Shown here piece after piece: positions 53,031 through 61,607 of a DNA stretch of 64,000 nt. Below the pieces are notes generated by a model. That model worked only from the letters and a program-made list of their open reading frames with translations. It was not told the DNA's origin and made no database searches. A program made the position numbers and the translations under genes. Location: positions 310,001 to 374,000 of the forward strand of contig NZ_CP012643.1 in NCBI RefSeq assembly GCF_001310085.1, written 5' to 3'. Numbering within the stretch: position 1 is the stretch's first letter; each line of letters opens with the position of its first letter. Origin of the DNA: Rufibacter tibetensis. Lineage in GTDB: Bacteria; Bacteroidota; Bacteroidia; Cytophagales; Hymenobacteraceae.

Positions 53031-53792
53031 CTATTCACAAATAATCTGATCCCTGTATTCTACATTTAAGCGGCTGTACTTGTCCCAGCCCACTACTGGC
53101 ATTACTTCTTTGTAGAAGATAAAAAGCTTTTTAAACTTCTCCTCCACATGAACCGGTTTCCCAAATTCAATGTGCTGGTCTCCCACCTGCGTCAGGAAAC
53201 TTACCCTGCCCTTCTGGTCAATGTCCATGTGGGCCAACTGGGCGTTCCAAAACGGGTCTTTTTCTATAAACCGTAGCAGAGACAAATATGCGGTGCCCAC
53301 TGAGTCTTGAAAAAAAGAACCGGACTTGGGCGAAGTCACAATTGAGGATGTCACGGGGATGACATGGGCCGTGTACAGGGCAGACAAAGGCAGTTGGTTT
53401 CCTTCTTCGTCTAAATACACGTCCTTCTCAGTGCTCAGAAGCCGGGCTATAGGCCGGTTCTGTTGTATTGTAACATTTATATTCCCTTCCAGATCTCGAG
53501 AGACCTCAGCTTGCCTTACAAATTTATGCGATTTTATTCGCATTTCCAGCCGCTTTAAGTCAATCTCCTCTTTTTTCATTCCGGTGAGCGGCTGACGTCC
53601 GTTTCGGGTCAGCAGCGCCATTACTTCCGATTCACTAAGAAAGTAATTGTTATACTCATTATCAATTTTAATATTAACTTTTTTACATATTTTCTCTTCT
53701 TGTTTAGCCTTAGAAAAACCTGCCAAAAAAACAAATCCCCCCATGCAAAATACCGCAAATAGAAGCGCTTTGACCTTTCTATTCCAATACAT
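53031..53792 (-). CDS. ftsQ: Cell division protein FtsQ/DivIB
   Basis: 253 residues: short cytoplasmic end (MYWNRKVK), one membrane span (about 9-26, ALLFAVFCMGGFVFLAGF), then a periplasmic POTRA domain (KKVNIKIDNEYNNYFLSESEVMALL, residues ~38-110) and beta-domain. It links FtsL/FtsI to the divisome. Sequence is weakly conserved, so the call also rests on its place between murC and ftsA. Its start overlaps the murC end by 14 nt. Confidence 0.88.
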   Translation of the reverse strand: MYWNRKVKALLFAVFCMGGFVFLAGFSKAKQEEKICKKVNIKIDNEYNNYFLSESEVMALLTRNGRQPLTGMKKEEIDLKRLEMRIKSHKFVRQAEVSRDLEGNINVTIQQNRPIARLLSTEKDVYLDEEGNQLPLSALYTAHVIPVTSSIVTSPKSGSFFQDSVGTAYLSLLRFIEKDPFWNAQLAHMDIDQKGRVSFLTQVGDQHIEFGKPVHVEEKFKKLFIFYKEVMPVVGWDKYSRLNVEYRDQIICE

Positions 53793-55185
53793 GGTCCTTT
53801 TCCTCCAATATTTTTTTAATCTCTGGCACTAAGGTATCTATATCACCGGCACCTATAGTAGCCAACACTTTATAATCCAAATTTTTATTCAATAACTCCA
53901 GAGCTTCTTTCTTTGTCAAAAGAAGCTTGTCTGCGGTTAGTTTTTCAAACAGCAGAGCCGATGTTATACCGGGAATTGGCAATTCCCGTGCCGGATATAT
54001 TTCCAATAGCCATACCTCATCTGCGAGGCTCAGGCTTCGGGCAAATCCATCTAAAAAGTCGCGGGTGCGAGTAAATAAGTGCGGTTGAAAAATCACTCTC
54101 AGCCTCTGCTCCGGATACAGCGCCCTTACCGAATGAAGGAATGCTTCTATCTCTCTGGGATGGTGAGCATAATCATCTAAATATACTCTTTTTTCAGATG
54201 CATAAACCTTTTCGAACCGTCTTTTTACACCCGTGTATTCCGAAATTCCAGAACTGATTTTTTCAGTTGGAACCCCTAACAGAGAAACCGCCTGGGCAGC
54301 TGCCAAAGCGTTCTCCACGTTATGAAAACCGGGCACCTGCAAAGCAGTTGGAGGCAGCAGTAAGTTCCGCCCTTTGGCCGAAAATTCCATGGCTCCTTCG
54401 GCTATTTGCACGCCATCAGCGGCTAGTTCCTCATTCTCAAGCCCATACCTAATTACCGTTACAGAAGAATTTACTGCCTCCGCCAGGCTTAGATCTGCGG
54501 TATGGTTCAGCAGTAAATACCCGTTAGGTTTGATTTGTCGCACAAACTGCCGGAAAGACTCTATCAACGCTTCCTTTTCGCCATAAATATCCAAGTGATC
54601 AGGATCGGTGGAGGTGACAATGGCAATATCTGGGTGCAGCGTCAGGAACGAACGGTCGTACTCGTCAGCTTCCACCACGGCCAAAGCGCGCTCTTCCTCT
54701 TGGTGCGGCAACAACAGGTTTGAACCCAAATCGGTGGAAATGCCCCCTAAAAAGGCAGAAGTGGAAACTCCGGCGTGGTGTAACAAGTGGGCGACCATGC
54801 TGGAGGTAGTGGTTTTCCCGTGGGTACCGGCCACCGCCACCAAATATTGATCTTGAGTTAAAAGCCCCAGTACTTGTGAGCGTTTCATGATGGTGAAACC
54901 CTCCTCCACCAGATACTGCCGTTCTGTATGGTTTGCAGGCACCGCCGGTGTCAGAATCACTAACGTTTGGGCCTTGTTTTCTCTAAAAGGAGCCGGAATC
55001 AAATTCACGTCATCATCAAAGTGGATGACGGCTCCCTCCTCTTCCAATTTCCGGGTTAAAGGGGTTGGGGTCTTGTCATAACCGGCCACCGCGAATCCTT
55101 TGGCCAAAAACCAGCGGGCCAGGGCGCTCATGCCAATGCCCCCAATGCCAAGGAAATAGATATGGCGGAATTGGTGCAGGTTCAT
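53779..55185 (-). CDS. murC: UDP-N-acetylmuramate--L-alanine ligase MurC
   Basis: 468 residues. Adds L-Ala to UDP-MurNAc, the first step of stem-peptide assembly. N-terminal Rossmann motif FLGIGGIGMSALARWF (~11-26), ATP-binding AVAGTHGKTTTSSM (~118-130), VVEADEYDRSFL, and YLDDYAHHPREIEAF. Length and order of motifs are those of MurC. Overlaps murG by 4 nt upstream and ftsQ by 14 nt downstream. Confidence 0.97.
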   Translation of the reverse strand: MNLHQFRHIYFLGIGGIGMSALARWFLAKGFAVAGYDKTPTPLTRKLEEEGAVIHFDDDVNLIPAPFRENKAQTLVILTPAVPANHTERQYLVEEGFTIMKRSQVLGLLTQDQYLVAVAGTHGKTTTSSMVAHLLHHAGVSTSAFLGGISTDLGSNLLLPHQEEERALAVVEADEYDRSFLTLHPDIAIVTSTDPDHLDIYGEKEALIESFRQFVRQIKPNGYLLLNHTADLSLAEAVNSSVTVIRYGLENEELAADGVQIAEGAMEFSAKGRNLLLPPTALQVPGFHNVENALAAAQAVSLLGVPTEKISSGISEYTGVKRRFEKVYASEKRVYLDDYAHHPREIEAFLHSVRALYPEQRLRVIFQPHLFTRTRDFLDGFARSLSLADEVWLLEIYPARELPIPGITSALLFEKLTADKLLLTKKEALELLNKNLDYKVLATIGAGDIDTLVPEIKKILEEKDHVLE

Positions 55186-56288
55186 TTGACTAGCTTTAGA
55201 AGTTCCTGAACAATGGCCTCAGCTGCCTGTGGCTTTCCTAGTTGGGCAATGTTCTCCCGCAAGGTTTGCTGACGAGCCGGATTTTTGGCCAGATCAAAAG
55301 CAGTACCCCAAAGTCTTTCTGATGCCTCCACGTCTTTGACCAGCACGGCCGCATCTTTCTGCACCAAAGCCATTGCATTTTTGGTTTGATGATCCTCGGC
55401 TACGTTGGGGGAAGGCACCAGAATAGATGGTTTCTTCGCCAGGCACAGCTCTGAAATGGAAAGCGCCCCGGCCCTGGAAACCACCACATCGGCGGCAGCA
55501 TAGGCTAAATCCATCCGCTTGATAAAATCAGAGGCTTTGATCTGGTCTGCGGGATAACCTTTCACTGCTGCTTCAGCCGTTGGAAAAAACAGCTTGCCGG
55601 TTTGCCAGATAAGGTTGTACCCTGCTGCCTGAATTTTTTGCAGCGCCTGTTCGGTGCTTTGGTTTAGAGTGCGCGCACCTAAACTTCCGCCGATCACCAA
55701 AAAGGTCAACCGGTCAGGGTTCAGGCCGAAGAACTGCATGGCTTCGGTGCGTTTTCCTTCCAACTCAGTGATGTCACGGCGCACCGGGTTACCGGTGAGC
55801 ACGAGTTTGGCGCTGGGGAAATACTTGTACATACTGTCATAGGCCACGCAGACTTTGTCTACTTTGTTAGCCAACAGCTTATTGGTAATGCCCGCGTGGG
55901 AATTCTGCTCCTGGATAAGAGACGGAATCCCAAGCTTAGTGGCTGCGTACAGCAATGGCCCGCTGGCATAACCACCCACGCCCACCACAGCATCGGGCTT
56001 AAAATCTTTGATGATCTTGTACGATTTCCGAACGCTGGAAATCACCTTCAACGGAAACGACAAGTTGTCCATGGTCAGGCGGCGTTGCAACCCACTGATC
56101 CATAACCCAATAATTTTATACCCTGCCTCCGGCACCCGCGTCATCTCCATGCGGCCCATGGCGCCCACAAACAAAATTTCAGCAGACGGGTGAAGTCGCT
56201 TGATCTCGTTTGCAATAGCTACTGCCGGATAGATATGTCCACCCGTGCCCCCGCCGCTGATGATAAATCTATACTGTTTCTCAGGCAT
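55182..56288 (-). CDS. murG: Lipid II synthase MurG (GlcNAc transferase)
   Basis: 368 residues of GT28. Transfers GlcNAc to lipid I at the inner face of the membrane. N-terminal glycine-rich IISGGGTGGHIYPAVAIANEI, PDAVVGVGGYASGPLLYAA, C-terminal VIGGSLGARTLNQ and DVVVSRAGALSISELCLAKKPSILVPSP, the UDP-GlcNAc binding region. Overlaps ftsW by 8 nt and murC by 4 nt. Confidence 0.97.
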   Translation of the reverse strand: MPEKQYRFIISGGGTGGHIYPAVAIANEIKRLHPSAEILFVGAMGRMEMTRVPEAGYKIIGLWISGLQRRLTMDNLSFPLKVISSVRKSYKIIKDFKPDAVVGVGGYASGPLLYAATKLGIPSLIQEQNSHAGITNKLLANKVDKVCVAYDSMYKYFPSAKLVLTGNPVRRDITELEGKRTEAMQFFGLNPDRLTFLVIGGSLGARTLNQSTEQALQKIQAAGYNLIWQTGKLFFPTAEAAVKGYPADQIKASDFIKRMDLAYAAADVVVSRAGALSISELCLAKKPSILVPSPNVAEDHQTKNAMALVQKDAAVLVKDVEASERLWGTAFDLAKNPARQQTLRENIAQLGKPQAAEAIVQELLKLVK

Positions 56289-57447
56289 GCGTCAAAACAT
56301 TAGCAGGTTTGTTAGCCATGGGCGCAGAAGCAGTTTTCGCTTCGTGCTCGCTGCGGCTTACACTCAAAATAATCCCGATGGAAATACCGGTAAAGATCAG
56401 GGAGGTACCGCCCATACTCAGTAGCGGCAACGGCAGACCAGTAATAGGGCCTAAACCTACGGCTACGCCCATGTTAACCATGGCCTGGATGACCAAACTA
56501 AAACTGATGCCTGCTGAAAGTAATCCGCCGAAAGCTCCCAAACTGTTGGTCACCGCCATCATGCCCCGGTACAGGAAAGCCAGGTACAGAAACAGGATGA
56601 CAGCGCCTCCTACCATGCCGTATTCCTCAATGATGATCGCGTAGATAAAGTCGGAATAAGGGTGAGGCAACACGTTGCGCTGGTCTGAGTTTCCGGGGCC
56701 TTTTCCTAAAACCCCGCCCGTAGCAATGGCGATGTAGGACTGCTCCAATTGGAAAACCGTCTGCTCCTCGTCCATGAAGTTCTCAATCCGGCTGATCGCC
56801 GTCTGCATTCGTTGCCCCAAGGTCAAGGCAATGGTCCCGAACACCGCACCCACCACAATCATGGTCATGATAGGTTTCATTGGCACCCGCCCGATGAACA
56901 TCAATAGAATACAGGTCAAAAACAGAAGCAAACCGGTAGAGATATTACTCATCGCAATCAAACCGCATATGGTACCGCTCCACAAAAACAGCGGAATCAA
57001 CGTTTGCTTTGATTCAATGTTCATCTGGCGTTTACTCAGGATGCTGGCCAGATAAGAGATCAAGGCTAGTTTCGCCAAATCCGAAGGCTGGAACGTTTGG
57101 TTGATGATGGGAATGGTTAACCAACGGGAGGCTTCGTTGATATTTGAACCCTTCAGGTACGTGTAGATGAGCAACGGCACAGAGAAAATCAGGGCCAACA
57201 AGCTCAGTTTGGCGTAGTAGCGGTAATTGATTTTGTGCGCCAACCACACAAACGCCAACCCGATGAAGATCAAACTGGAGTGTTTGAACAGGTAGTACTC
57301 TGTGTTGCCGCCCATTTTTTTGTAGGCCAGGGTACCCGTGGCGGAATATACCACGGCTATACTGATAAGCCCGAAAGACAAGACGATTCCCCACAAAATA
57401 GGGTCGCCTTTTAAGTTGTCGCGAAGCCAGTTTTTGATAGGTGTCAT
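56281..57447 (-). CDS. ftsW: Peptidoglycan glycosyltransferase FtsW
   Basis: 388 residues with about ten membrane spans; SEDS-family polymerase that works with FtsI at the septum. Signature parts: GDPILWGIVLSFGLISIAVVYSATG at the first span, TFQPSDLAKLALISYLA, YIAIATGGVLGKGPGNSDQRNVLPHPYSDFIYAIIIEEYG and GLPLPLLSMGGTSLIFT. Ends coupled to murG and begins overlapping murD by 4 nt. Confidence 0.96.
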   Translation of the reverse strand: MTPIKNWLRDNLKGDPILWGIVLSFGLISIAVVYSATGTLAYKKMGGNTEYYLFKHSSLIFIGLAFVWLAHKINYRYYAKLSLLALIFSVPLLIYTYLKGSNINEASRWLTIPIINQTFQPSDLAKLALISYLASILSKRQMNIESKQTLIPLFLWSGTICGLIAMSNISTGLLLFLTCILLMFIGRVPMKPIMTMIVVGAVFGTIALTLGQRMQTAISRIENFMDEEQTVFQLEQSYIAIATGGVLGKGPGNSDQRNVLPHPYSDFIYAIIIEEYGMVGGAVILFLYLAFLYRGMMAVTNSLGAFGGLLSAGISFSLVIQAMVNMGVAVGLGPITGLPLPLLSMGGTSLIFTGISIGIILSVSRSEHEAKTASAPMANKPANVLTHA

Positions 57448-58793
57448 GCTAAAGTAGAATTAAGGGCAGCCACTGCCTCGGCAAAAGCACGGCCCCTGTG
57501 TTCGTAATTATTGAAAAGGTCAAAGCTGGCACAGGCCGGAGAAAGCAACACCACATCTCCTGCCTCGGCAAAGTCTTTGGACAGTTGCACAGCTTCCTGC
57601 ACGTCCTGTGTTTCTACCATTTTAAGGCCGGTTTGGGAAAAGAATTCAAAAAGCTTACTATTGTCTGCCCCAAGGCACACAATAGCTTTCACTTTCTCCT
57701 GCACCAACGGCAGCAGCGTAGAATAGTCGTTTCCTTTGTCTTTTCCGCCCACTACCCACACAATAGGCTCCTGAATTCCGTCTAGCGCGTACCAAACCGC
57801 TTCCACGTTGGTGGCTTTGGAATCATTGATGAACCGAATGCCGTCTACCTGGCCCACCGGCTGTAACCGGTGCTCGGCATTCTGAAAGGTTCCTAAAGCT
57901 TCTTCAATCTGATTAGGCGCAATCCCCACCAGCAGTGCAGCCCCAACGGCGGCCATGGTATTGTATTGGTTATGCTGCCCAATCAAAGGCGAATTGGAAG
58001 TATCTACTTTAGCGCTGATTTGGTTAAAAGAGGCTTGAACCGTCTGACCTTGGTATTGAATAGCCAATCCTTCTGCTTCTTTCAACCCGAAAGACACCAG
58101 CGTTCCTAACACCTCAAGGGCAGCGCGGTATTTCTGAATTTCAGCGTCATCCTGGTTGAAGAGGAAGTACTCGGCAGACGTCATGTTTTGCGCAATGCGG
58201 AACTTGGAAGCCGCGTACTTTTCCATCTGGTACTCGTAGCGGTCCAGGTGGTCTGGGGTAATGTTCAGCAGAATCCCAATATTGGCTTTGAAGCCGTACA
58301 TATTATCTAACTGGAAGCTGCTCAGTTCTACCACGTAGTAGTCATAGCAACCCTCCAGCACCTTTCCCGCCAGACTTTCGCCCACGTTTCCGGCCAATGC
58401 CACTTTTAAGCCTGCGCTTTTCAACAAGTGGTAAGTTAGCAACGTGGTGGTGGTTTTGCCGTTGGTGCCAGTGATGCAGACGAACTTGCCCGAGGCATAG
58501 CGCCCGGCAAACTCAATCTCTGAAATGATAGGAATGCTTCTTTCCACTGCGCCCTGAATTACAGGTGCCGTGTCTGGAATACCTGGGCTTTTGATGATTT
58601 CCACAGCCGCATAAATTTGCTCCAGCGTGTGCGTCCCCTCCTCAAAAGGGATCTGCGCCTGAGTTAGTTGCTGCTTGTACTTTTCTGTAATGGAACCCCG
58701 GTCTGAGACGAACACGTCAAAGCCCTTGGTTTGTGCCAACAAGGCTGCTCCTACGCCGCTCTCCCCTGCTCCTAGTATGGCTATTTTTTGCAT
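57444..58793 (-). CDS. murD: UDP-MurNAc-L-alanine--D-glutamate ligase MurD
   Basis: 449 residues. Adds D-Glu in stem-peptide synthesis. N-terminal AILGAGESGVGAALLAQTKGFDVFVSD, ATP-binding VCITGTNGKTTTTLL, VVELSSFQLDNMYGFKANIGILLNITPDHLDRY, NDSKATNVEAVWYAL and LLSPACASFDLFNNYEHRGRAF are diagnostic for MurD. It follows mraY after 60 nt, a small gap in an otherwise overlapping cluster. Confidence 0.97.
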   Translation of the reverse strand: MQKIAILGAGESGVGAALLAQTKGFDVFVSDRGSITEKYKQQLTQAQIPFEEGTHTLEQIYAAVEIIKSPGIPDTAPVIQGAVERSIPIISEIEFAGRYASGKFVCITGTNGKTTTTLLTYHLLKSAGLKVALAGNVGESLAGKVLEGCYDYYVVELSSFQLDNMYGFKANIGILLNITPDHLDRYEYQMEKYAASKFRIAQNMTSAEYFLFNQDDAEIQKYRAALEVLGTLVSFGLKEAEGLAIQYQGQTVQASFNQISAKVDTSNSPLIGQHNQYNTMAAVGAALLVGIAPNQIEEALGTFQNAEHRLQPVGQVDGIRFINDSKATNVEAVWYALDGIQEPIVWVVGGKDKGNDYSTLLPLVQEKVKAIVCLGADNSKLFEFFSQTGLKMVETQDVQEAVQLSKDFAEAGDVVLLSPACASFDLFNNYEHRGRAFAEAVAALNSTLA

Positions 58794-58853
58794 TCGTTTT
58801 TTTATTAAATCTTGTTTTGTGCTTGTTTTCTGAATAAGAACCTTAAAATAACC

Positions 58854-60071
58854 TTATCTCAACTTCAAGGTAACCAAAGTCAAAATGGCTAGCATGATGC
58901 CTACTGTCCAGAAGCGGGACACGATTTTGGACTCGTGGTAACCAAGCTTCTGATAGTGGTGGTGCAGCGGCGACATCTTGAAAATGCGTCGTCCCTCCCC
59001 ATATTTTCTTTTGGTGTATTTGAAGTAGCTCACCTGCAGCATCACTGAAAGGTTCTCCACCAGGAAGATGCCGCACAGGATTGGGATTAAAAGCTCTTTT
59101 CTCAAAATCAAAGCCAAAACAGCGATGATGCCGCCAATAGACAGAGAACCGGTATCACCCATGAACACCTGGGCCGGATAAGAGTTGTACCACAGGAAAC
59201 CCACGCAGGCCCCTACAAAGGCAGTACAGAAAATCACCAGCTCACCAGTGTTAGGAATGTACATGATGTCAAAGTAATCGGCGAAGACTGAGTTACCAGA
59301 TACCCAGGCAAAAACGGCCAGGGTGGTTCCAATGATGGCTGAAGTTCCTGCGGCCAAACCATCAATTCCGTCGGTAATGTTGGCGCCGTTAGACACGGCT
59401 GTAATGATGATGATTACCAATGGAATGTACAGGAAGCGGGCATAAGACCCCAGCAACGGGCTTGCAAAGCTGAAGAAATGATGATAGTCCAGCTCATTGT
59501 TTTTGGTGAAAGGCACGGTGGTAATCATTCTCCGGACATCCTGGAAGGAGCTGGAAAAATCAATGGCAGTTAGTCCTTTTGAAGTGATGTATTGGCGAAC
59601 CACCACATCTTCAGAGAAGAACAAAGTCAACCCCACAATCAAACCTAAGCCAATCTGGCCTAAAATCTTGAATTTTCCCGCTAACCCTTCTTTGTTCTTG
59701 CGGAATACTTTGATGTAGTCATCCAGAAACCCGATGGCACCCAACCAAACGGTAGAAACCAACATCAACAAAATATAAACGTTATCCAAACGGGCAAAAA
59801 GAAGCGTGGGTAACAGAATGGCTAACAGAATAATCAGACCACCCATGGTTGGCGTGCCTCTTTTCTCCAACTGCCCTTCCAGACCTAAATCACGGATAGT
59901 CTCTCCCACTTGCTTGCGATGTAGCAACCTAATGAGGCGTCCCCCGAAAATCATGGCTATCAAAAGTGACACCAGCGCAGCCAATCCGGCCCTGAACGAG
60001 ATGTAGCGCATCACGCCCGCCCCGTAGAAGTCAAATTGCCTGTCTAGAAAATCAAAAAGGTAATACAGCAT
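58854..60071 (-). CDS. mraY: Phospho-MurNAc-pentapeptide transferase MraY
   Basis: 405 residues, about ten membrane spans. Makes lipid I from UDP-MurNAc-pentapeptide and undecaprenyl phosphate. Signatures: [17 protein letters not shown], the aspartates of [64 protein letters not shown] and the histidine loop [24 protein letters not shown] ~45-residue insert around [16 protein letters not shown] makes it longer than the E. coli protein, as is usual in Bacteroidota. Confidence 0.97.
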   Translation of the reverse strand: MLYYLFDFLDRQFDFYGAGVMRYISFRAGLAALVSLLIAMIFGGRLIRLLHRKQVGETIRDLGLEGQLEKRGTPTMGGLIILLAILLPTLLFARLDNVYILLMLVSTVWLGAIGFLDDYIKVFRKNKEGLAGKFKILGQIGLGLIVGLTLFFSEDVVVRQYITSKGLTAIDFSSSFQDVRRMITTVPFTKNNELDYHHFFSFASPLLGSYARFLYIPLVIIIITAVSNGANITDGIDGLAAGTSAIIGTTLAVFAWVSGNSVFADYFDIMYIPNTGELVIFCTAFVGACVGFLWYNSYPAQVFMGDTGSLSIGGIIAVLALILRKELLIPILCGIFLVENLSVMLQVSYFKYTKRKYGEGRRIFKMSPLHHHYQKLGYHESKIVSRFWTVGIMLAILTLVTLKLR

Positions 60072-60143
60072 CTTTTCTTATTTTCAAAAGAAGGAAGGTC
60101 TTGCCCGACTCCTTTGGTCATGTTCTGTTTATCTGTCTTGCTT

Positions 60144-61607
60144 TTATTTCTGAAGCAACGCGAACGATTCCTGCAGCACCTGCTTGTCATCAAACGGAGA
60201 GCGAACGCCTTTCACCTCCTGGTAAGTTTCGTGCCCTTTGCCCGCCACCAGAATGATATCATCGGCTTCGGCTAACAATACCGCGGTTTTGATGGCTTCC
60301 CTGCGGTCTACAACTGAAAGTGATTTCTTTAAATCCGTGGGTTTCACCCCGGCTTGCATCTGGTTTAGAATCTCTTGCGGATCTTCATCGCGTGGGTTAT
60401 CTGATGTTAAAATCACACGATCGCTCATTTTGGCAGCAATGTCAGCCATAACCGGACGCTTGGCGGCATCACGGTTACCGCCACATCCCACAATGGTGAT
60501 CACCTTCTGCTCTGGCTTCCGGATCTGCTGAATGGTTTGCAGCACGTTTTCTAAGGCATCTGGCGTATGGGCGTAATCTACAATGCCGGTGATTTGTCCG
60601 GCAGACACCACGTAGTCAAAGCGGCCAGCGGCCGAGGTCAGGTTAGACAAACTGGCCAGAACTTCCTGCTTGTCTTCACCCAGCAAAGTGGCAGCGCCGT
60701 ACACGGCCAGCAAATTATAAGCGTTGAAGGTGCCTATTAAGCGGAACCATACCTCTTGCCCTTCCAACTCTAGTTGTAAGCCTTGAATGGAGTTGTCCAG
60801 CAAACGGGCTTTGAAATCAGCTTCCTTGCGGAGGGCGTAAGTGTATTTGGTGGCTTTGGTATTCTGCAGCATCACCATGGCACGCTTGTCATCTGCGTTC
60901 ACCAAGGCGAAGGCTTTTTTGGTCAGATGATCAAAAAACAGCTTTTTGGCCCGAATGTACTCGTCAAAGGTGCCGTGGTAGTCCAGGTGATCGTGAGTGA
61001 TGTTAGTGAACACCGCTCCCGTGAACTGTACACCAGTTACGCGGTGCTGCACCAGGGCATGGGAACTCACTTCCATGAAGGCGTGGGTACAACCAGCTTT
61101 CACCATTTGTGCCAACAAGCTTTGCAGCGTAATTGCGTCTGGCGTAGTGTGAGACGCCGGAATTACCGTTTCGTTTATCTGGTTCTGCACCGTGGACAAC
61201 AATCCGGCATTGTAGCCAAGGTCACGGTAAAGTTTATGTAAAAGCGTGACGCAGGTGGTTTTGCCATTAGTACCGGTCACCCCTACCAATTTCAGTTTCT
61301 TTGATGGGTTTCCGTAGAACTCAGCCGCTATATGGCCCATCGCCTCGGCGGCATTTGGTACCTGTACAAAGGTCACGTGCTCCGGGGTGTTTTGAGGCAA
61401 TTCTTCGCAAAACACAGCTGAAACGCCCTGCTCTACCGCAGAGGCAATAAAGTCATGCCCATCACGGAGGGTGCCCCGGATAGCAAAGAAACCCACGCCC
61501 GGCCCTGCCTGACGAGAATCCATGGTTAACGCAGAAAGCTCGGGGTTAGTAGGCCCGAGCAATTGCGTTGGCTGGAGTACCTGCAGCAGGTTTTCTAGTT
61601 GCGCCAT
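60144..61607 (-). CDS. murE: UDP-MurNAc-tripeptide synthetase MurE (meso-DAP type)
   Basis: 487 residues. Adds the third stem residue. ATP-binding GVTGTNGKTTCVTLLHKLY (~110-128), MEVSSHALVQHRVTGV, THDHLDYHGTFDEYIRAK, VDYAHTPDALENVL and, decisively, TSDNPRDEDPQEI: DNPR is the motif of meso-diaminopimelate-specific enzymes, so the peptidoglycan is probably of the DAP type. Its start lies 62 nt inside the ftsI end; no alternative ATG fits before the conserved MDSRQAGPG segment. Confidence 0.97.
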   Translation of the reverse strand: MAQLENLLQVLQPTQLLGPTNPELSALTMDSRQAGPGVGFFAIRGTLRDGHDFIASAVEQGVSAVFCEELPQNTPEHVTFVQVPNAAEAMGHIAAEFYGNPSKKLKLVGVTGTNGKTTCVTLLHKLYRDLGYNAGLLSTVQNQINETVIPASHTTPDAITLQSLLAQMVKAGCTHAFMEVSSHALVQHRVTGVQFTGAVFTNITHDHLDYHGTFDEYIRAKKLFFDHLTKKAFALVNADDKRAMVMLQNTKATKYTYALRKEADFKARLLDNSIQGLQLELEGQEVWFRLIGTFNAYNLLAVYGAATLLGEDKQEVLASLSNLTSAAGRFDYVVSAGQITGIVDYAHTPDALENVLQTIQQIRKPEQKVITIVGCGGNRDAAKRPVMADIAAKMSDRVILTSDNPRDEDPQEILNQMQAGVKPTDLKKSLSVVDRREAIKTAVLLAEADDIILVAGKGHETYQEVKGVRSPFDDKQVLQESFALLQK

